Source of the DNA: Arthrobacter sp. YN
GTDB taxonomy: Bacteria > Actinomycetota > Actinomycetes > Actinomycetales > Micrococcaceae
Length of the DNA: 64,000 nt
Assembly (NCBI RefSeq): GCF_002224285.1
Contig: NZ_CP022436.1
Span: 3,534,001-3,598,000 of the forward strand
Direction: 5' to 3'
The translations under genes were made by a program, and so were the position numbers. Shown here piece after piece: positions 1 through 8,601 of this stretch (positions are counted from its first letter, which is position 1; the number at the start of each line of letters is the position of its first letter). The notes below the pieces were generated by a model that ran no database searches, was not told the DNA's origin, and saw nothing but the letters and a program-made list of their open reading frames with translations.

Positions 1-452
1 GGATAGTTCCTGACGTGGCCGAGGAACTGGCCATGGTCCGCCAGGCCAGGGACCACCTCCGCCGAAGCATCGGCAGGATGGTGGACCGGGAGACGGACCG
101 TCTCCATGCCCTAAGGTCACGGCCGGTCCTGGCGACGCCGGCTACCATGGTGGACGCCCGGGCGGATGACATCCACCGCCTGCAACGGCGCTCCCATTCG
201 GCAGTCAACACAGCCGTTGTCCGGGCCCTGGACCAGGTCCACCATTTGCGCGCTCAGGTCAGGGCCCTGTCTCCGCAAAAAACTCTGGACCGTGGCTATG
301 CCGTGGTCCAGATTGTTGGCGAGGACCAGGCCGGGCACACAGTGGTGAGCAGTCCAGAGGAAGCTCCAGAAGGAACCGCGCTGGCCATTCGAGTCGCCGA
401 AGGTCGCTTCAGGGCAGTTTCCACAGGCCAAGGACACATCGTGGACCGTTGA
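1..452 (+). CDS. xseA: Exodeoxyribonuclease VII large subunit, C-terminal part (5' end outside window)
   Basis: Large subunit of exonuclease VII, which degrades single-stranded DNA to oligonucleotides in the cytoplasm. Only the last ~150 residues are present; the frame is open at base 1. The visible part starts with I-V-P-D-V-A-E-E, matching the VPD segment that ends the family's conserved catalytic core. A long helical stretch follows, then the C-terminal segment P-Q-K-T-L-D-R-G-Y-A-V-V typical of XseA. It is followed 42 bp later by xseB on the same strand, the usual operon order, which fixes the assignment. Confidence 0.93.
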   Translation, partial: IVPDVAEELAMVRQARDHLRRSIGRMVDRETDRLHALRSRPVLATPATMVDARADDIHRLQRRSHSAVNTAVVRALDQVHHLRAQVRALSPQKTLDRGYAVVQIVGEDQAGHTVVSSPEEAPEGTALAIRVAEGRFRAVSTGQGHIVDR

Positions 453-494
453 TGAATCGGTCACCATCGTCACTACCGAACACAAAAGGACATC

Positions 495-746
495 ATGACC
501 GAGAACAACTCATCCGCATCTTCACCGGATTCCCTCGACTCCTTGAGTTACGAGGAAGCCCGCGAGCAACTCATGGGCGTCGTCAGCCGTTTGGAGGCAG
601 GGGGTGCCAGCCTGGAAGAATCCTTGGCACTCTGGGAACGGGGCGAAGCACTCGCTAAACGGTGCGAGGACTGGCTCGAGGGCGCCCGCAAACGCCTGGC
701 CACAGCCCGGGACGCAAGCAACGACGCCGGTGCTGCCGCCCAGTAA
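495..746 (+). CDS. xseB: Exodeoxyribonuclease VII small subunit
   Basis: Small subunit of exonuclease VII (83 aa), which binds along the coiled-coil of XseA to form the active nuclease. The core S-Y-E-E-A-R-E-Q-L followed by [19 protein letters not shown] is the classic XseB pattern. The ATG at 495 follows an AAAGGA-like ribosome binding site at 484-489. It lies directly downstream of xseA and converges on the ppk2 gene, with 42 bp between the stops. Confidence 0.95.
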   Translation: MTENNSSASSPDSLDSLSYEEAREQLMGVVSRLEAGGASLEESLALWERGEALAKRCEDWLEGARKRLATARDASNDAGAAAQ

Positions 747-788
747 CGCCCGAGCCGCACCGCACGGAGCAGCCCACGGAGCGGTTTC

Positions 789-1643
789 CTAGGAAGCTAC
801 TACCAGAGCGCGTTCCGCAGCGACGTCGAAGTCGGCCTTGGGCCAGTCCAATTGGAGGCGTTCAAGGGCATCCAGCAGCAGCTGTTGCACAGCGATCCGC
901 GCGTACCACTTCTTGTTGGCCGGAACCACGTGCCAGGGTGCCGTAACTGTTGACGTTTTCTCGAAAGCAACACCGTAGGCGTCCATGTAGTCGTCCCAAA
1001 ACGCACGTTCGGCAAGGTCCCCACTGCTGTACTTCCAGTGTTTGCTGGGGTCGTCCAATCGGGCGACAAGCCGTTCCTTCTGCTCGTCCTTGCTGATATT
1101 GAGCATGACTTTGACGATGGTGGTGCCTTGGTCTGCGAGGCGGGCTTCGAAATCGTTGATGGCTGCGTAACGGCGTTCCAGCTCCGCAGCGTCCGCCCAA
1201 CCATGCACACGATGGATCAGGACGTCCTCGTAGTGTGAGCGGTCAAAAACCCCCACCATTCCGGCAGCGGGAGATTCTTTCTCGATCCGCCAGAGGAAGT
1301 CGTGCGACTTTTCCTCGTCCGTGGGGGCCTTGAAAGCATGCAGTTGAACACCCTGGGGGTCCATGGCGCCCACCACATGGCTGACAATGCCACCCTTGCC
1401 GGCCGTATCCATCGCCTGCAGGATCAGCAGGATCCTCTGGGGGCTGCCGATCCGGCCTTGGGCGAAGAGCTTCTCCTGCAGTTCTGCCATCCGTGCGTCC
1501 TGGGCTTCCAGCAACGCCTTGCCGTCAGCTTTCGCGCCGGGGTACCCGGGGGTTGAGTCCGGGTCCACGCTGGCCAGCGTAAACCCGGACCCGACCCTCA
1601 GTACTTCAGCGGGACTCTTGGCGAATTCAACTGCAACAGCCAT
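789..1643 (-). CDS. ppk2: Polyphosphate kinase 2 family protein
   Basis: PPK2-family enzyme (284 aa) that transfers phosphate between polyphosphate and nucleotides. The P-loop-like A-M-D-T-A-G-K-G-G is at about residues 77-85, the Walker B F-D-R-S-H-Y-E-D at 133-140, and the lid K-H-W-K-Y-S-S-G-D follows near residue 220. The ATG at 1643 has an AGGAAAGG site just upstream; the frame is open further but that extension is unrelated to the family. Whether it prefers AMP, ADP or both (class I, II or III) cannot be told from sequence by eye. A hairpin at 1661-1684 separates it from alaA upstream, so it may have its own promoter. Confidence 0.92.
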   Translation of the reverse strand: MAVAVEFAKSPAEVLRVGSGFTLASVDPDSTPGYPGAKADGKALLEAQDARMAELQEKLFAQGRIGSPQRILLILQAMDTAGKGGIVSHVVGAMDPQGVQLHAFKAPTDEEKSHDFLWRIEKESPAAGMVGVFDRSHYEDVLIHRVHGWADAAELERRYAAINDFEARLADQGTTIVKVMLNISKDEQKERLVARLDDPSKHWKYSSGDLAERAFWDDYMDAYGVAFEKTSTVTAPWHVVPANKKWYARIAVQQLLLDALERLQLDWPKADFDVAAERALVVAS

Positions 1644-1660
1644 CGGGTGTGCCTTTCCTG

Positions 1661-1684
1661 CCGTGCCGCGCCCTCGTGGCACGG
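1661..1684 (-). terminator. Hairpin after alaA
   Basis: Perfect 7-bp inverted repeat (CCGTGCC/GGCACGG) with a 10-nt loop between the alaA stop (1699) and the ppk2 start (1643). There is no clear T-run on the minus strand. It could instead sit in the ppk2 5' region. Confidence 0.4.
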
Positions 1685-1698
1685 CCATGGACCTCAGG

Positions 1699-2919
1699 CT
1701 AGTTGCCCGGGTACCTCGACAGGAAGTCCGCCATGCGGCCAATGGCCTCTTCAATGTCTTTGACGTTGGGCAGGGTGACCATGCGGAAGTGGTCCGGGCG
1801 CACCCAGTTGAAGGCCCGGCCATGGGAAACCAGGATTTTCTGTTCCTTCAACAAATCGAGGACAAACTTTTCGTCGTCCCGGATGTGGTAGACCTCGGGG
1901 TCCAGTTTCGGGAACAAGTACAGGGCGCCCCTGGCCTGCTGGGTGCTGACACCGGGGATGGCGTTCAGCAGATCGTAGGCCTTGTTTCGCTGTTCCAGGA
2001 GCCTGCCGCCGGGCAGGATGAGGTCGTTGATGCTCTGGTAGCCACCGAGGGCCGTTTGGATGGCGTGCTGCGCGGGAACGTTGGCGCACAGACGCATGTT
2101 GGCCAGGAGGTTGATGCCCTCAAGGTAGTCCGCGGCGTCCTTCTTGGGTCCCGAGATAGCCATCCAACCGGCGCGGTAACCACAGACCCTGTAGGCCTTG
2201 GACAGGCCGCTGAACGTCAGGCACAGGACGTCGTCGCCGGTCAGCCCGGCAAGGTTGATGTGGACGGCGTCCTCGTAAAGGATTTTTTCGTAGATCTCAT
2301 CGGCAAAGAGCACCAGGCCGTGTTTCTCGGCGAGAGCGACGATTTTCTTGAGCGTTTCCTCCGGGTACACCGCGCCGGTGGGGTTGTTGGGATTGATGAC
2401 CACAATGCCCTTGGTGCGGGGCGTGATCTTGGCTTCCATGTCTTCAAGGTCAGGCTGCCAGCCGGAATCCTCGTCGCAGAGGTAGTGCACGGGTCGCCCG
2501 CCGGCCAAAGCAACGGAAGCGGTCCACAGCGGATAGTCCGGTGTGGGAATCAGGACCTCATCACCGTCTTCCAGGAGGGCCATAAGGGACATGGTGATGA
2601 GCTCGCTGACGCCGTTGCCAAGGTAGATGTCATCAACGTGGATGTTCTGGATGCCACGGGTCTGGTAGTACTGCGATACAGCGGTCCGGGCCGAGAAGAT
2701 CCCGCGCGAATCGCTATACCCCTGGGCGTTGGGCAGGTGGCGGATCATGTCCACCAAAATGGCGTCGGGCGCTTCAAAACCGAAGGGAGCCGGGTTTCCG
2801 ATATTCAGTTTGAGGATCCTGTGACCCTCTGCCTCCATCTGCTGGGCGGCCTGAAGAATCGGTCCACGGATGTCGTAAAGGACATTATGAAGCTTGGTGG
2901 ACTGCTTGAATTTCGCCAT
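1699..2919 (-). CDS. alaA: Alanine-synthesising PLP aminotransferase (AlaA type)
   Basis: Fold-type I PLP aminotransferase, 406 aa. It aligns essentially end to end with E. coli AlaA (YfbQ), the glutamate-pyruvate aminotransferase: L-N-I-G-N-P-A-P-F-G-F, L-P-N-A-Q-G-Y-S-D-S-R-G, I-N-P-N-N-P-T-G-A-V-Y and F-A-D-E-I-Y-E-K-I-L-Y are all present. The Schiff-base lysine is K241 in S-G-L-S-K-A-Y-R-V. It probably makes alanine from pyruvate; activity on other branched substrates is possible for this family. It is minus strand with its own 5' region, downstream of the osmolyte importer in reading direction and separated from it by a hairpin. Confidence 0.93.
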   Translation of the reverse strand: MAKFKQSTKLHNVLYDIRGPILQAAQQMEAEGHRILKLNIGNPAPFGFEAPDAILVDMIRHLPNAQGYSDSRGIFSARTAVSQYYQTRGIQNIHVDDIYLGNGVSELITMSLMALLEDGDEVLIPTPDYPLWTASVALAGGRPVHYLCDEDSGWQPDLEDMEAKITPRTKGIVVINPNNPTGAVYPEETLKKIVALAEKHGLVLFADEIYEKILYEDAVHINLAGLTGDDVLCLTFSGLSKAYRVCGYRAGWMAISGPKKDAADYLEGINLLANMRLCANVPAQHAIQTALGGYQSINDLILPGGRLLEQRNKAYDLLNAIPGVSTQQARGALYLFPKLDPEVYHIRDDEKFVLDLLKEQKILVSHGRAFNWVRPDHFRMVTLPNVKDIEEAIGRMADFLSRYPGN

Positions 2920-2984
2920 CCCTCAAATATGCCACACGGGTGATGGACTTCAGCTGAGACTTAACTCACAGAAACGACGACGGC

Positions 2985-3012
2985 GGTGACGGTCCCGCGT
3001 GGGTCCGTCACC
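2985..3012 (-). terminator. Terminator hairpin of the osmoprotectant ABC operon
   Basis: Two 12-nt arms (GGTGACGGTCCC and GGGTCCGTCACC, one internal mismatch) around a GCGT loop. It sits 28 bp past the stop of the last gene of the importer operon, with only a weak T-rich tail. Confidence 0.6.
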
Positions 3013-3039
3013 GACGTCGTACCCGGCTTTGGTCAGGCG

Positions 3040-3996
3040 TTACTTAACGATGCCCTTGTCCTTCAGCCAAGCGGCTGCTGCGTCCTTGGGTGCCTGCTTC
3101 TGGTCGCCGCTGACCGCGCGGTTCAGGTTGATGAGGTCATCCGTGGTCAGGATCTTGGAGACGTTGTTGAGCGCTTCCTTGGCCTTGTCCGTCATCTTGG
3201 CCTCCTTGACCAGCGGAAGTACCTGCTGGGCCTTGAAGTTGTTCTTCGGGTCTTCCAGGACCACGAGGTCGTTGTCCGCGATGGACGGCGTGGTGGTATA
3301 AATGTCCGCTACCTGCACCTTGTCCTCCAGCAGGGCCTGGAGTGTCAGGTTGCCACCGCCGTCGCTGAAGGGCTGGAGGCCCTTGAGCTCGCAGTTGTAG
3401 TTGGCTTTCAGGCCCGGGAAGCCGTAGGCACGCGTCTCAAACGTGGCCGGAGCTGCCATGGTGAAGTCCTTGCAGACCTTGGCCAGGTCCTCGATGGATT
3501 TCAGCTGGTACTTCTCCGCAGTCGCTTTGGTGACCACCATGGCGTCCTTGGACTCGGCCTTTGCCGGTTCCAAAACCGCGAGGCCATCCGGAAGCTTGCC
3601 CGGGAGCGCTTTGTAGACGTCCTCCGCGGAAACTTCCTTGGCTTCGGTGTCCACGTAGGACAGGAGGTTGCCGGAGTAGTCCGGGACGAGGTCGATGGAG
3701 CCGTCCTGGACTGCCTTGAAGTAGATTTCGCGCGAACCGATGTTCGGCTTGGAGGTGGCGGTCAGACCCGCGGCGTTGAGGGCGCCAACGTAGATCTCGG
3801 CAATGACCTGGCTCTCGGGGAAGTCGGCTGAACCGACAACCAGCGAGCCACCGGCGGCAGATCCGCTGGGTGCCGAGGTGGACGGCGTGGCCAAGGGGCT
3901 TCCGCCACACGCGCTCAACGCGAGGGCCACACCAAGTCCGGCTGCGAGGCCGCCGAGACCACGGCGTGTAAGGGTCATGGGGACGGGGTTCTTCAT
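3040..3996 (-). CDS. Osmoprotectant (glycine betaine/choline-type) ABC transporter substrate-binding lipoprotein
   Basis: Extracellular binding protein of 318 aa, OpuBC/OpuCC/ProX-like. It has an N-terminal signal peptide ending in the lipobox A-L-S-A-C with the lipidated cysteine at C30, then a T/S/A/G-rich linker, then the mature domain from about residue 50 with the family signature S-A-D-F-P-E-S-Q-V-I-A-E-I-Y. The ligand (betaine, choline, carnitine or proline betaine) cannot be assigned by eye. It is the last gene of a four-gene operon; its start overlaps the stop of the upstream permease by 4 bp (ATGA). Confidence 0.9.
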   Translation of the reverse strand: MKNPVPMTLTRRGLGGLAAGLGVALALSACGGSPLATPSTSAPSGSAAGGSLVVGSADFPESQVIAEIYVGALNAAGLTATSKPNIGSREIYFKAVQDGSIDLVPDYSGNLLSYVDTEAKEVSAEDVYKALPGKLPDGLAVLEPAKAESKDAMVVTKATAEKYQLKSIEDLAKVCKDFTMAAPATFETRAYGFPGLKANYNCELKGLQPFSDGGGNLTLQALLEDKVQVADIYTTTPSIADNDLVVLEDPKNNFKAQQVLPLVKEAKMTDKAKEALNNVSKILTTDDLINLNRAVSGDQKQAPKDAAAAWLKDKGIVK

Positions 3997-4736
3997 GGTG
4001 TACCTCCTTGAACGGCAGCCCCGGCGGGAGCTGTGGCTGTGAGATCGTCGGACGCCTTCTGGCGGCCGCTTGAGTCGAGGGTCAGGCCTGGCGAGATGAC
4101 GAGCCGCTGGACCCCGGCCAGGATCAGGTCTACGGCGATGGCGAGTCCGGCAATGAGCAGGGAACCACCCAGCATCCGGGGGAAGTCCTGCAGGACAAGG
4201 CCGTCAAACAGGTAGCGTCCCAGCCCGCCCAGAGGCAGGTATGCCACCACCGACACGGTGGCGATGACCTGCAGGACAGCGGTGCGGAAGCCACCAAACA
4301 TGACCTGCAATCCGTTGGGCACTTCCACCCGGAAGAGGATCTGAAGTTCGGTCATGCCCATGGCACGGGCAGCATCTACCACGGTGGAATCGACGCTGGA
4401 GATCCCGGCGTACGTGCCGGCCAGCAATGGCGGCACCGTGAGAATGACCAGAGCCCAGACGGGCGGCATCAAACCGCTGCCGGCGAGCAAGGCGAACAGC
4501 ACCAGCAAACCAAGGGTCGGGAGTGCACGCAGCGCACCGGCGACGGCGACCGCAACCACCCTGCCACGGCCGGTGTGCCCGATGTAAAGGCCAATGGGTA
4601 CGGCGATGGCCGTGGCGATCAGGAGAACGAGACCGCTGTATTGCAGGTGTTCCATCAAACGGGTGGGGATGCCACCGCTTCCGGTCCAGTTTTTGGGGCT
4701 GGTCAGCCAGGCAATGGTCTCGGCAAAGATGTTCAT
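3993..4736 (-). CDS. Osmoprotectant ABC transporter permease (second)
   Basis: Integral membrane permease of 247 aa, BPD_transp_1/OpuB-OpuC type, with about five or six hydrophobic segments. The cytoplasmic coupling loop around D-A-A-R-A-M-G-M-T-E-L-Q-I-L (E-A-A-x(3)-G-like) contacts the ATPase. It overlaps both neighbours by 4 bp (3993-3996 and 4733-4736), so translation is coupled. Two different permease genes in one operon is the normal arrangement for OpuB/OpuC-type importers. Confidence 0.9.
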   Translation of the reverse strand: MNIFAETIAWLTSPKNWTGSGGIPTRLMEHLQYSGLVLLIATAIAVPIGLYIGHTGRGRVVAVAVAGALRALPTLGLLVLFALLAGSGLMPPVWALVILTVPPLLAGTYAGISSVDSTVVDAARAMGMTELQILFRVEVPNGLQVMFGGFRTAVLQVIATVSVVAYLPLGGLGRYLFDGLVLQDFPRMLGGSLLIAGLAIAVDLILAGVQRLVISPGLTLDSSGRQKASDDLTATAPAGAAVQGGTP

Positions 4737-5473
4737 GCGGAGGCCCCCGGATCAGGCCGAAGGGCACCGTGTGGAGTGGCCGGCCCGGACTTGGGATCGG
4801 TGAGGAGCGCAGTTCCGTCCTGCCGTGGAGTCTTTCCGCCTGCAGCACGCGTCCACGGAGTCAGGAGCCGCTCAAGAACCACCAGGACAGCGTCCATCAG
4901 CAACGCCAGAATGAGAATGGCGATGATGCCCACCACCACAACGGTGATGAAGGTACGCTGCAGTCCGTCAGTGAACAGGACTCCGAGGTTTCCCACCCCA
5001 AGGAGTGCGGCGACGCTGACCAAGGAAATGTTGCTGACCGACACCACGCGCAAGCCTGCGAACAACACCGGCAAGGACAAGGGCAGGTCAACCTGGAAGA
5101 AACGGGCCAGGGGCTTGAACCCCATGGCAACGGCAGCATTGCGAAGGTCGTCGTCCACGGAATCGAACGCATCAATGGCCGCGCGGACCAGCAGCGCCAC
5201 CGCATAAATGGTCAGCGCCACCACGACGTTCAGCGGATCCAGGATCCTGGTGCCAAGGATGGTGGGGAGAATGATGAAAAGTGCCAGCGACGGAATGGTG
5301 TACAGCAACGAGGTAGCGGTGGTCACTACCGACCTGAGCGTGCTGTTGCGCCTGGCCAGCTGGGCCAGCGGGATGGAAATCAGCAGGCCCAGGATCATGG
5401 GAATGATGGCGAGCACCATGTGCTGGCCCGCCAATCCCAGGACCATGCCACTGTTGTTGAGGAACCACTCCAT
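4733..5473 (-). CDS. Osmoprotectant ABC transporter permease (first)
   Basis: Integral membrane permease, 246 aa, with at least five transmembrane stretches and the ATPase coupling loop R-N-A-A-V-A-M-G-F-K-P-L-A. T-I-P-S-L-A-L-F and L-R-V-V-S-V-S-N-I-S-L-V are typical OpuBB/ProW-like segments. The C-terminal ~30 residues are polar and proline-rich and extend beyond most homologues. Its start codon shares one base with the stop of the ATPase gene (TGATG at 5471-5475), and its stop overlaps the next permease by 4 bp. Confidence 0.9.
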   Translation of the reverse strand: MEWFLNNSGMVLGLAGQHMVLAIIPMILGLLISIPLAQLARRNSTLRSVVTTATSLLYTIPSLALFIILPTILGTRILDPLNVVVALTIYAVALLVRAAIDAFDSVDDDLRNAAVAMGFKPLARFFQVDLPLSLPVLFAGLRVVSVSNISLVSVAALLGVGNLGVLFTDGLQRTFITVVVVGIIAILILALLMDAVLVVLERLLTPWTRAAGGKTPRQDGTALLTDPKSGPATPHGALRPDPGASA

Positions 5474-6567
5474 CAGGTGGCGTCCTCCCTGTGGTGGCGG
5501 ACTTCTTCGATGAGCGCCAGGACTTCGGGCGCCTTCAAGACTCCGGCCACGCGGCCGTCGTCGTCTACTGCCACGCCAAGACCCGACGGCGACGACAACG
5601 CCGCGTCCAGGGCGCGGCGCAGGGTGTCTCCCTTACGGAACAGCGATCCGCCCGGGATCAAACCTGCACCATCGCGCGGCGAGGACCATCCCAACGGGCG
5701 GGAGTCGGCGTCGACCACCAAGGCCCACTCCCCCGATGCCCGGCCCGCGTGATGACCGTCGGAAGGACCGACCATGGTGACAGGGTGCAGGGTCACGGCG
5801 TCCGCTGCGTTAAACGCCAGGTGCCTGAATCCGCGGTCGCGTCCCACGAAGGAGGCGACGAAGTCGTTGGCCGGTGCCCTGAGGATTTCCTCCGGCGCGG
5901 CATACTGGGCGAGTTTCCCTCCAACGGCGAAGACCGCAACCTTGTCGCCAAGAACCGTTGCTTCGTCGATGTCGTGCGTGACGAAAACAATGGTCTTGGC
6001 CAGTTCCCGCTGGAGGCGCAGGAGTTCCTGCTGCAGTTCGTCACGGACCACCGGATCCACCGCGCTGAAGGGTTCGTCCATCAGCAGGACGGGCGGATCA
6101 GCAGCGAGCGCCCGGGCCACCCCGACGCGCTGCTGCTGGCCACCTGAGAGTTGCGACGGATACCGCTTGCCGAGGACCGAAGCCAATCCGACGACGTCGA
6201 GGAGTTCCACTGCGCGTTTCCGGGCATCCGCCTTGGAAACACCGTTGAGGCGCGGAACGGTGGCGATGTTGTCCAGTACGGAGCGGTGCGGCAGGAGGCC
6301 CGATGACTGCATGACGTAGCCCATGGATCGGCGGAGCTCAGGCGCAGGAACCTGCGAAACATCCTTGCCCGCCACGGTGATGGTCCCGCTGGTGGGCTCC
6401 ACCATCCGGTTGATCATGCGCAGTGATGTGGTCTTGCCGCAGCCCGAAGGCCCAACGAACACCGTGATGGAGCCTTTGTCGATGGACATGCTGAGGGCGT
6501 CCACCGCCGGCTGCCCGCCCTGGTATTGCTTGGTGACGCTCTGGAACTCAATCATGGCTTCGGCCAT
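5473..6567 (-). CDS. Osmoprotectant ABC transporter ATP-binding protein
   Basis: ATPase subunit of 364 aa, ProV/OpuCA type. It has Walker A G-P-S-G-C-G-K-T (39-46), signature L-S-G-G-Q (140-144) and Walker B L-L-M-D-E-P (161-166). The C-terminal ~60 residues (G-V-A-V-D-D-D-G-R-V-A-G-V-L) look like a CBS unit, the ionic-strength sensor in OpuA-type transporters, though only one is evident. It is the first gene of the importer operon, behind a recognisable promoter. Met5 (6555) is an equally possible start; neither has a strong ribosome binding site. Confidence 0.9.
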   Translation of the reverse strand: MAEAMIEFQSVTKQYQGGQPAVDALSMSIDKGSITVFVGPSGCGKTTSLRMINRMVEPTSGTITVAGKDVSQVPAPELRRSMGYVMQSSGLLPHRSVLDNIATVPRLNGVSKADARKRAVELLDVVGLASVLGKRYPSQLSGGQQQRVGVARALAADPPVLLMDEPFSAVDPVVRDELQQELLRLQRELAKTIVFVTHDIDEATVLGDKVAVFAVGGKLAQYAAPEEILRAPANDFVASFVGRDRGFRHLAFNAADAVTLHPVTMVGPSDGHHAGRASGEWALVVDADSRPLGWSSPRDGAGLIPGGSLFRKGDTLRRALDAALSSPSGLGVAVDDDGRVAGVLKAPEVLALIEEVRHHREDAT

Positions 6568-6614
6568 ACCCGGGCTTACCTATCTGTGGTCGATAACATC
6601 GGTAGAGCCACACG

Positions 6615-6644
6615 ATCATATGCACTCTTATTACTTGGCTGCAA
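6615..6644 (-). promoter_or_regulatory. Probable promoter of the osmoprotectant importer operon
   Basis: On the minus strand, -35 TTGCAG (6644-6639) and -10 TATGAT (6620-6615) are separated by 18 bp, giving a ~40-nt leader before the ATPase start at 6567. No osmotic control element is recognisable. Confidence 0.5.
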
Positions 6645-6721
6645 AGCAATCTTCACCCAGCCTAGCCAGCACCGCGGGCGATGTCAGCGCCGCCACGTTT
6701 TCCGTAATGAATCGGCAATGT

Positions 6722-7900
6722 TCAGCGTTTCCGTCGTTTGTTGCCTTTCCCGGCCCGCTCCTCAGCTTGGTCGTGCCTGTACCGTTCCGCCGCGCGTTGG
6801 CCCCGTTCCGCCGACACCACCTTTTGGTGCCACTCACGCTGGTAGGCGCGGCGGGCTGCGGCGTCATGTTTCCTGGCCAGGGCAGCCAGCTCGCGTTGCA
6901 GTTTCAGGTAGCTTGCCCACCGCCGGGGATCCAGTGTTTCTTCCGCGAGCGCCTCCTGGACCGCACATCCCGGCTCGGCCTGGTGGGCGCAGTCGGCGAA
7001 GCGGCATCGGGTGAAAAGCTCCTCGAGATCACCGAACATTTCCTCCATGCCGTCATCGGCATCAAACAGGCCGAACCCGCGGACTCCCGGGGTATCCATC
7101 AGTACAGCGCCGCCGGCCAAGGGCACCAATTCCCGCGATGTAGTGGTGTGCTTGCCCTTGCCGTCACCGGCCCGGACCGCGCCTGTCTGCTGGACCTGAC
7201 GTCCCGCGAGCGCATTAATAAGCGTTGATTTCCCCGCGCCGGAAGGTCCCAAGAGGACAAGCGTGGAGCCGGACGGGATGTGCTGCATGAGTTCGTCGAG
7301 TCCGTCACCTTGTTCCGCCGAGGTGGTAACGACATCCACTCCCGCTGCCTGAAGGATGACTTCCCCCACGACGTCGTCGGCCAGGTCCGCCAGATCCGCT
7401 TTGGTGATGACCACCAGCGGCGTGGCACCGGAATCCCAGGCAGCAACCAAGGTCCGCTCCAGACGGTTGTGGGTCAGTGGACGGTCCACCGGCACCACAA
7501 CAGCGACGATGTCGATGTTGCTGCCCAGGATTTGCTCCTCGGAGGAGGCCTCGAAGGCACGCTTGCGGCTGAGCGCGGAGCGACGAGGCAAAACCTCGAC
7601 GACGGCGGGCTCGCCGGCGTTGTTGTGGCCAAGCCATACCCAGTCACCGGTTGCCGGCACCACCCCGTGTGAAGAATGGGAAGGGTAGGGCAGATGGAGA
7701 AGCCCGTCGGCCGAAGCCACCAGGACACGGTTCCGGTCCAGGCGGACCACCCGGCCCGGGCGGGCAGTCTCCTGGGGGTGGGGCAAGGAGTTGGCGTGGA
7801 AGAGTTCAGCGGTTGCCTCGGTGAAGCCGTACTCCACGGGGCCACGGAGTTGCAGGGTTGAACTGTTGGAAGGGTTGCTTGAAGAAGCGAAGGAATTCAA
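6722..7900 (-). CDS. rsgA: Ribosome small subunit-dependent GTPase A
   Basis: Circularly permuted GTPase (392 aa) that checks late 30S ribosomal subunit maturation. After an N-terminal OB-fold the G motifs come in permuted order: G4 T-K-A-D (166-169), G1 G-P-S-G-A-G-K-S (218-225), G3 D-T-P-G (269-272). A zinc knuckle follows with C299, C304, H306 and C312. The C-terminus is very basic and would contact rRNA. The start is TTG at 7900 by frame; a GTG about 20 codons in is the alternative. A possible 30-codon peptide gene ends 27 bp upstream. Confidence 0.93.
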   Translation of the reverse strand: MNSFASSSNPSNSSTLQLRGPVEYGFTEATAELFHANSLPHPQETARPGRVVRLDRNRVLVASADGLLHLPYPSHSSHGVVPATGDWVWLGHNNAGEPAVVEVLPRRSALSRKRAFEASSEEQILGSNIDIVAVVVPVDRPLTHNRLERTLVAAWDSGATPLVVITKADLADLADDVVGEVILQAAGVDVVTTSAEQGDGLDELMQHIPSGSTLVLLGPSGAGKSTLINALAGRQVQQTGAVRAGDGKGKHTTTSRELVPLAGGAVLMDTPGVRGFGLFDADDGMEEMFGDLEELFTRCRFADCAHQAEPGCAVQEALAEETLDPRRWASYLKLQRELAALARKHDAAARRAYQREWHQKVVSAERGQRAAERYRHDQAEERAGKGNKRRKR

Positions 7901-7927
7901 GGGAAGCCTCTGGTGAGGCCCGGCCGC

Positions 7928-8020
7928 CTAGCTCTGGCAGGCTGATGCCGGGACAGGAATGGTGGGCTGATGACGGCGCGCCGCAACTGAGAGCGGGGCG
8001 CGCAAGATCTCTGCAATCAT
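7928..8020 (-). CDS. Possible 30-codon peptide upstream of rsgA (putative leader ORF)
   Basis: An ATG at 8020 is preceded at ideal spacing by GAGGAGGTGG (8035-8026), one of the strongest Shine-Dalgarno sequences in the window. The frame runs 30 codons to TAG: it begins M-I-A-E-I-L-R-A-P-L, has a basic centre (A-A-R-R-H-Q) and ends S-A-C-Q-S. I recognise no family. It ends 27 bp before the TTG start of rsgA, which itself has a poor ribosome binding site, so it could be a regulatory leader or couple translation into rsgA. The strong site is the main evidence; expression is unproven. Confidence 0.45.
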   Translation of the reverse strand: MIAEILRAPLSVAARRHQPTIPVPASACQS

Positions 8021-8117
8021 CAAATCCACCTCCTCGGCATCAAGGCCGGCAACTGAAAAGCCGGCAACGTTGTTTAGGGTAACCAAGGATCGGAGCTTTG
8101 GCTAGCCCTTCGCGGTT

Positions 8118-8570
8118 TTAGCTGGGTTTCCCATCTGCCGGGCGCTCCCGGTGGAGGCGCAGCGCCGTATCAACCAGCGACACCCGGTTGAGTTTTTGGA
8201 CGTCTTCCAAGGGAATCCATGCAGCATGGGTGGTGCTTCCATCCACCTCGTGGGTCAGTTCGCCGCCCACCACCGTGGCCTCGTAGACCAGGCGCAGGGC
8301 CTGGAAGTCTTTCACCGAACCGTCCGGGCGGATATCGCCGGGCCAGTGGCCGACGTCGATACCCAGCATGCGATCAATGCGCGCTTCGTAGCCGGTTTCC
8401 TCGAAAACTTCCCGCCTGCAGCCGTCCACGGGGTGTTCGGCAAGGTCCAGGCCTCCGCCTGGCAGCGTCCACCCTTCCTTGCCGTCCTGCTTCCAATAGG
8501 CCAGCAGGATCTTCGCGTCCCGAACAATAACGGCGTACGCGGCTGGGCGGGTATCGAACTGCAGGGTCAT
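8118..8570 (-). CDS. Nudix hydrolase
   Basis: 150-aa Nudix-fold pyrophosphohydrolase. The Nudix box fits G-x5-E-x7-R-E-x-x-E-E-x-G exactly (G-G-L-D-L-A-E then R-E-V-F-E-E-T-G-Y), so the metal-binding glutamates are intact. The substrate (8-oxo-dGTP, ADP-ribose, other) cannot be inferred. It is monocistronic on the minus strand, with 31 bp to the beta-galactosidase stop and a ~200-bp region before rsgA. Confidence 0.9.
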   Translation of the reverse strand: MTLQFDTRPAAYAVIVRDAKILLAYWKQDGKEGWTLPGGGLDLAEHPVDGCRREVFEETGYEARIDRMLGIDVGHWPGDIRPDGSVKDFQALRLVYEATVVGGELTHEVDGSTTHAAWIPLEDVQKLNRVSLVDTALRLHRERPADGKPS

Positions 8571-8601
8571 GGAGCCAGCATAATTCCTTGAACCAGATCC
8601 C

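Noticed and set aside
1363..2943. 526-codon plus-strand frame opposite alaA
   Set aside because: Antisense of the clearly recognised aminotransferase gene.
8045..8068. Direct repeat GCCGGCAAC x2 upstream of the short frame before rsgA
   Set aside because: Only 9 bp in high-G+C DNA; probably chance, although it could be a regulator site.
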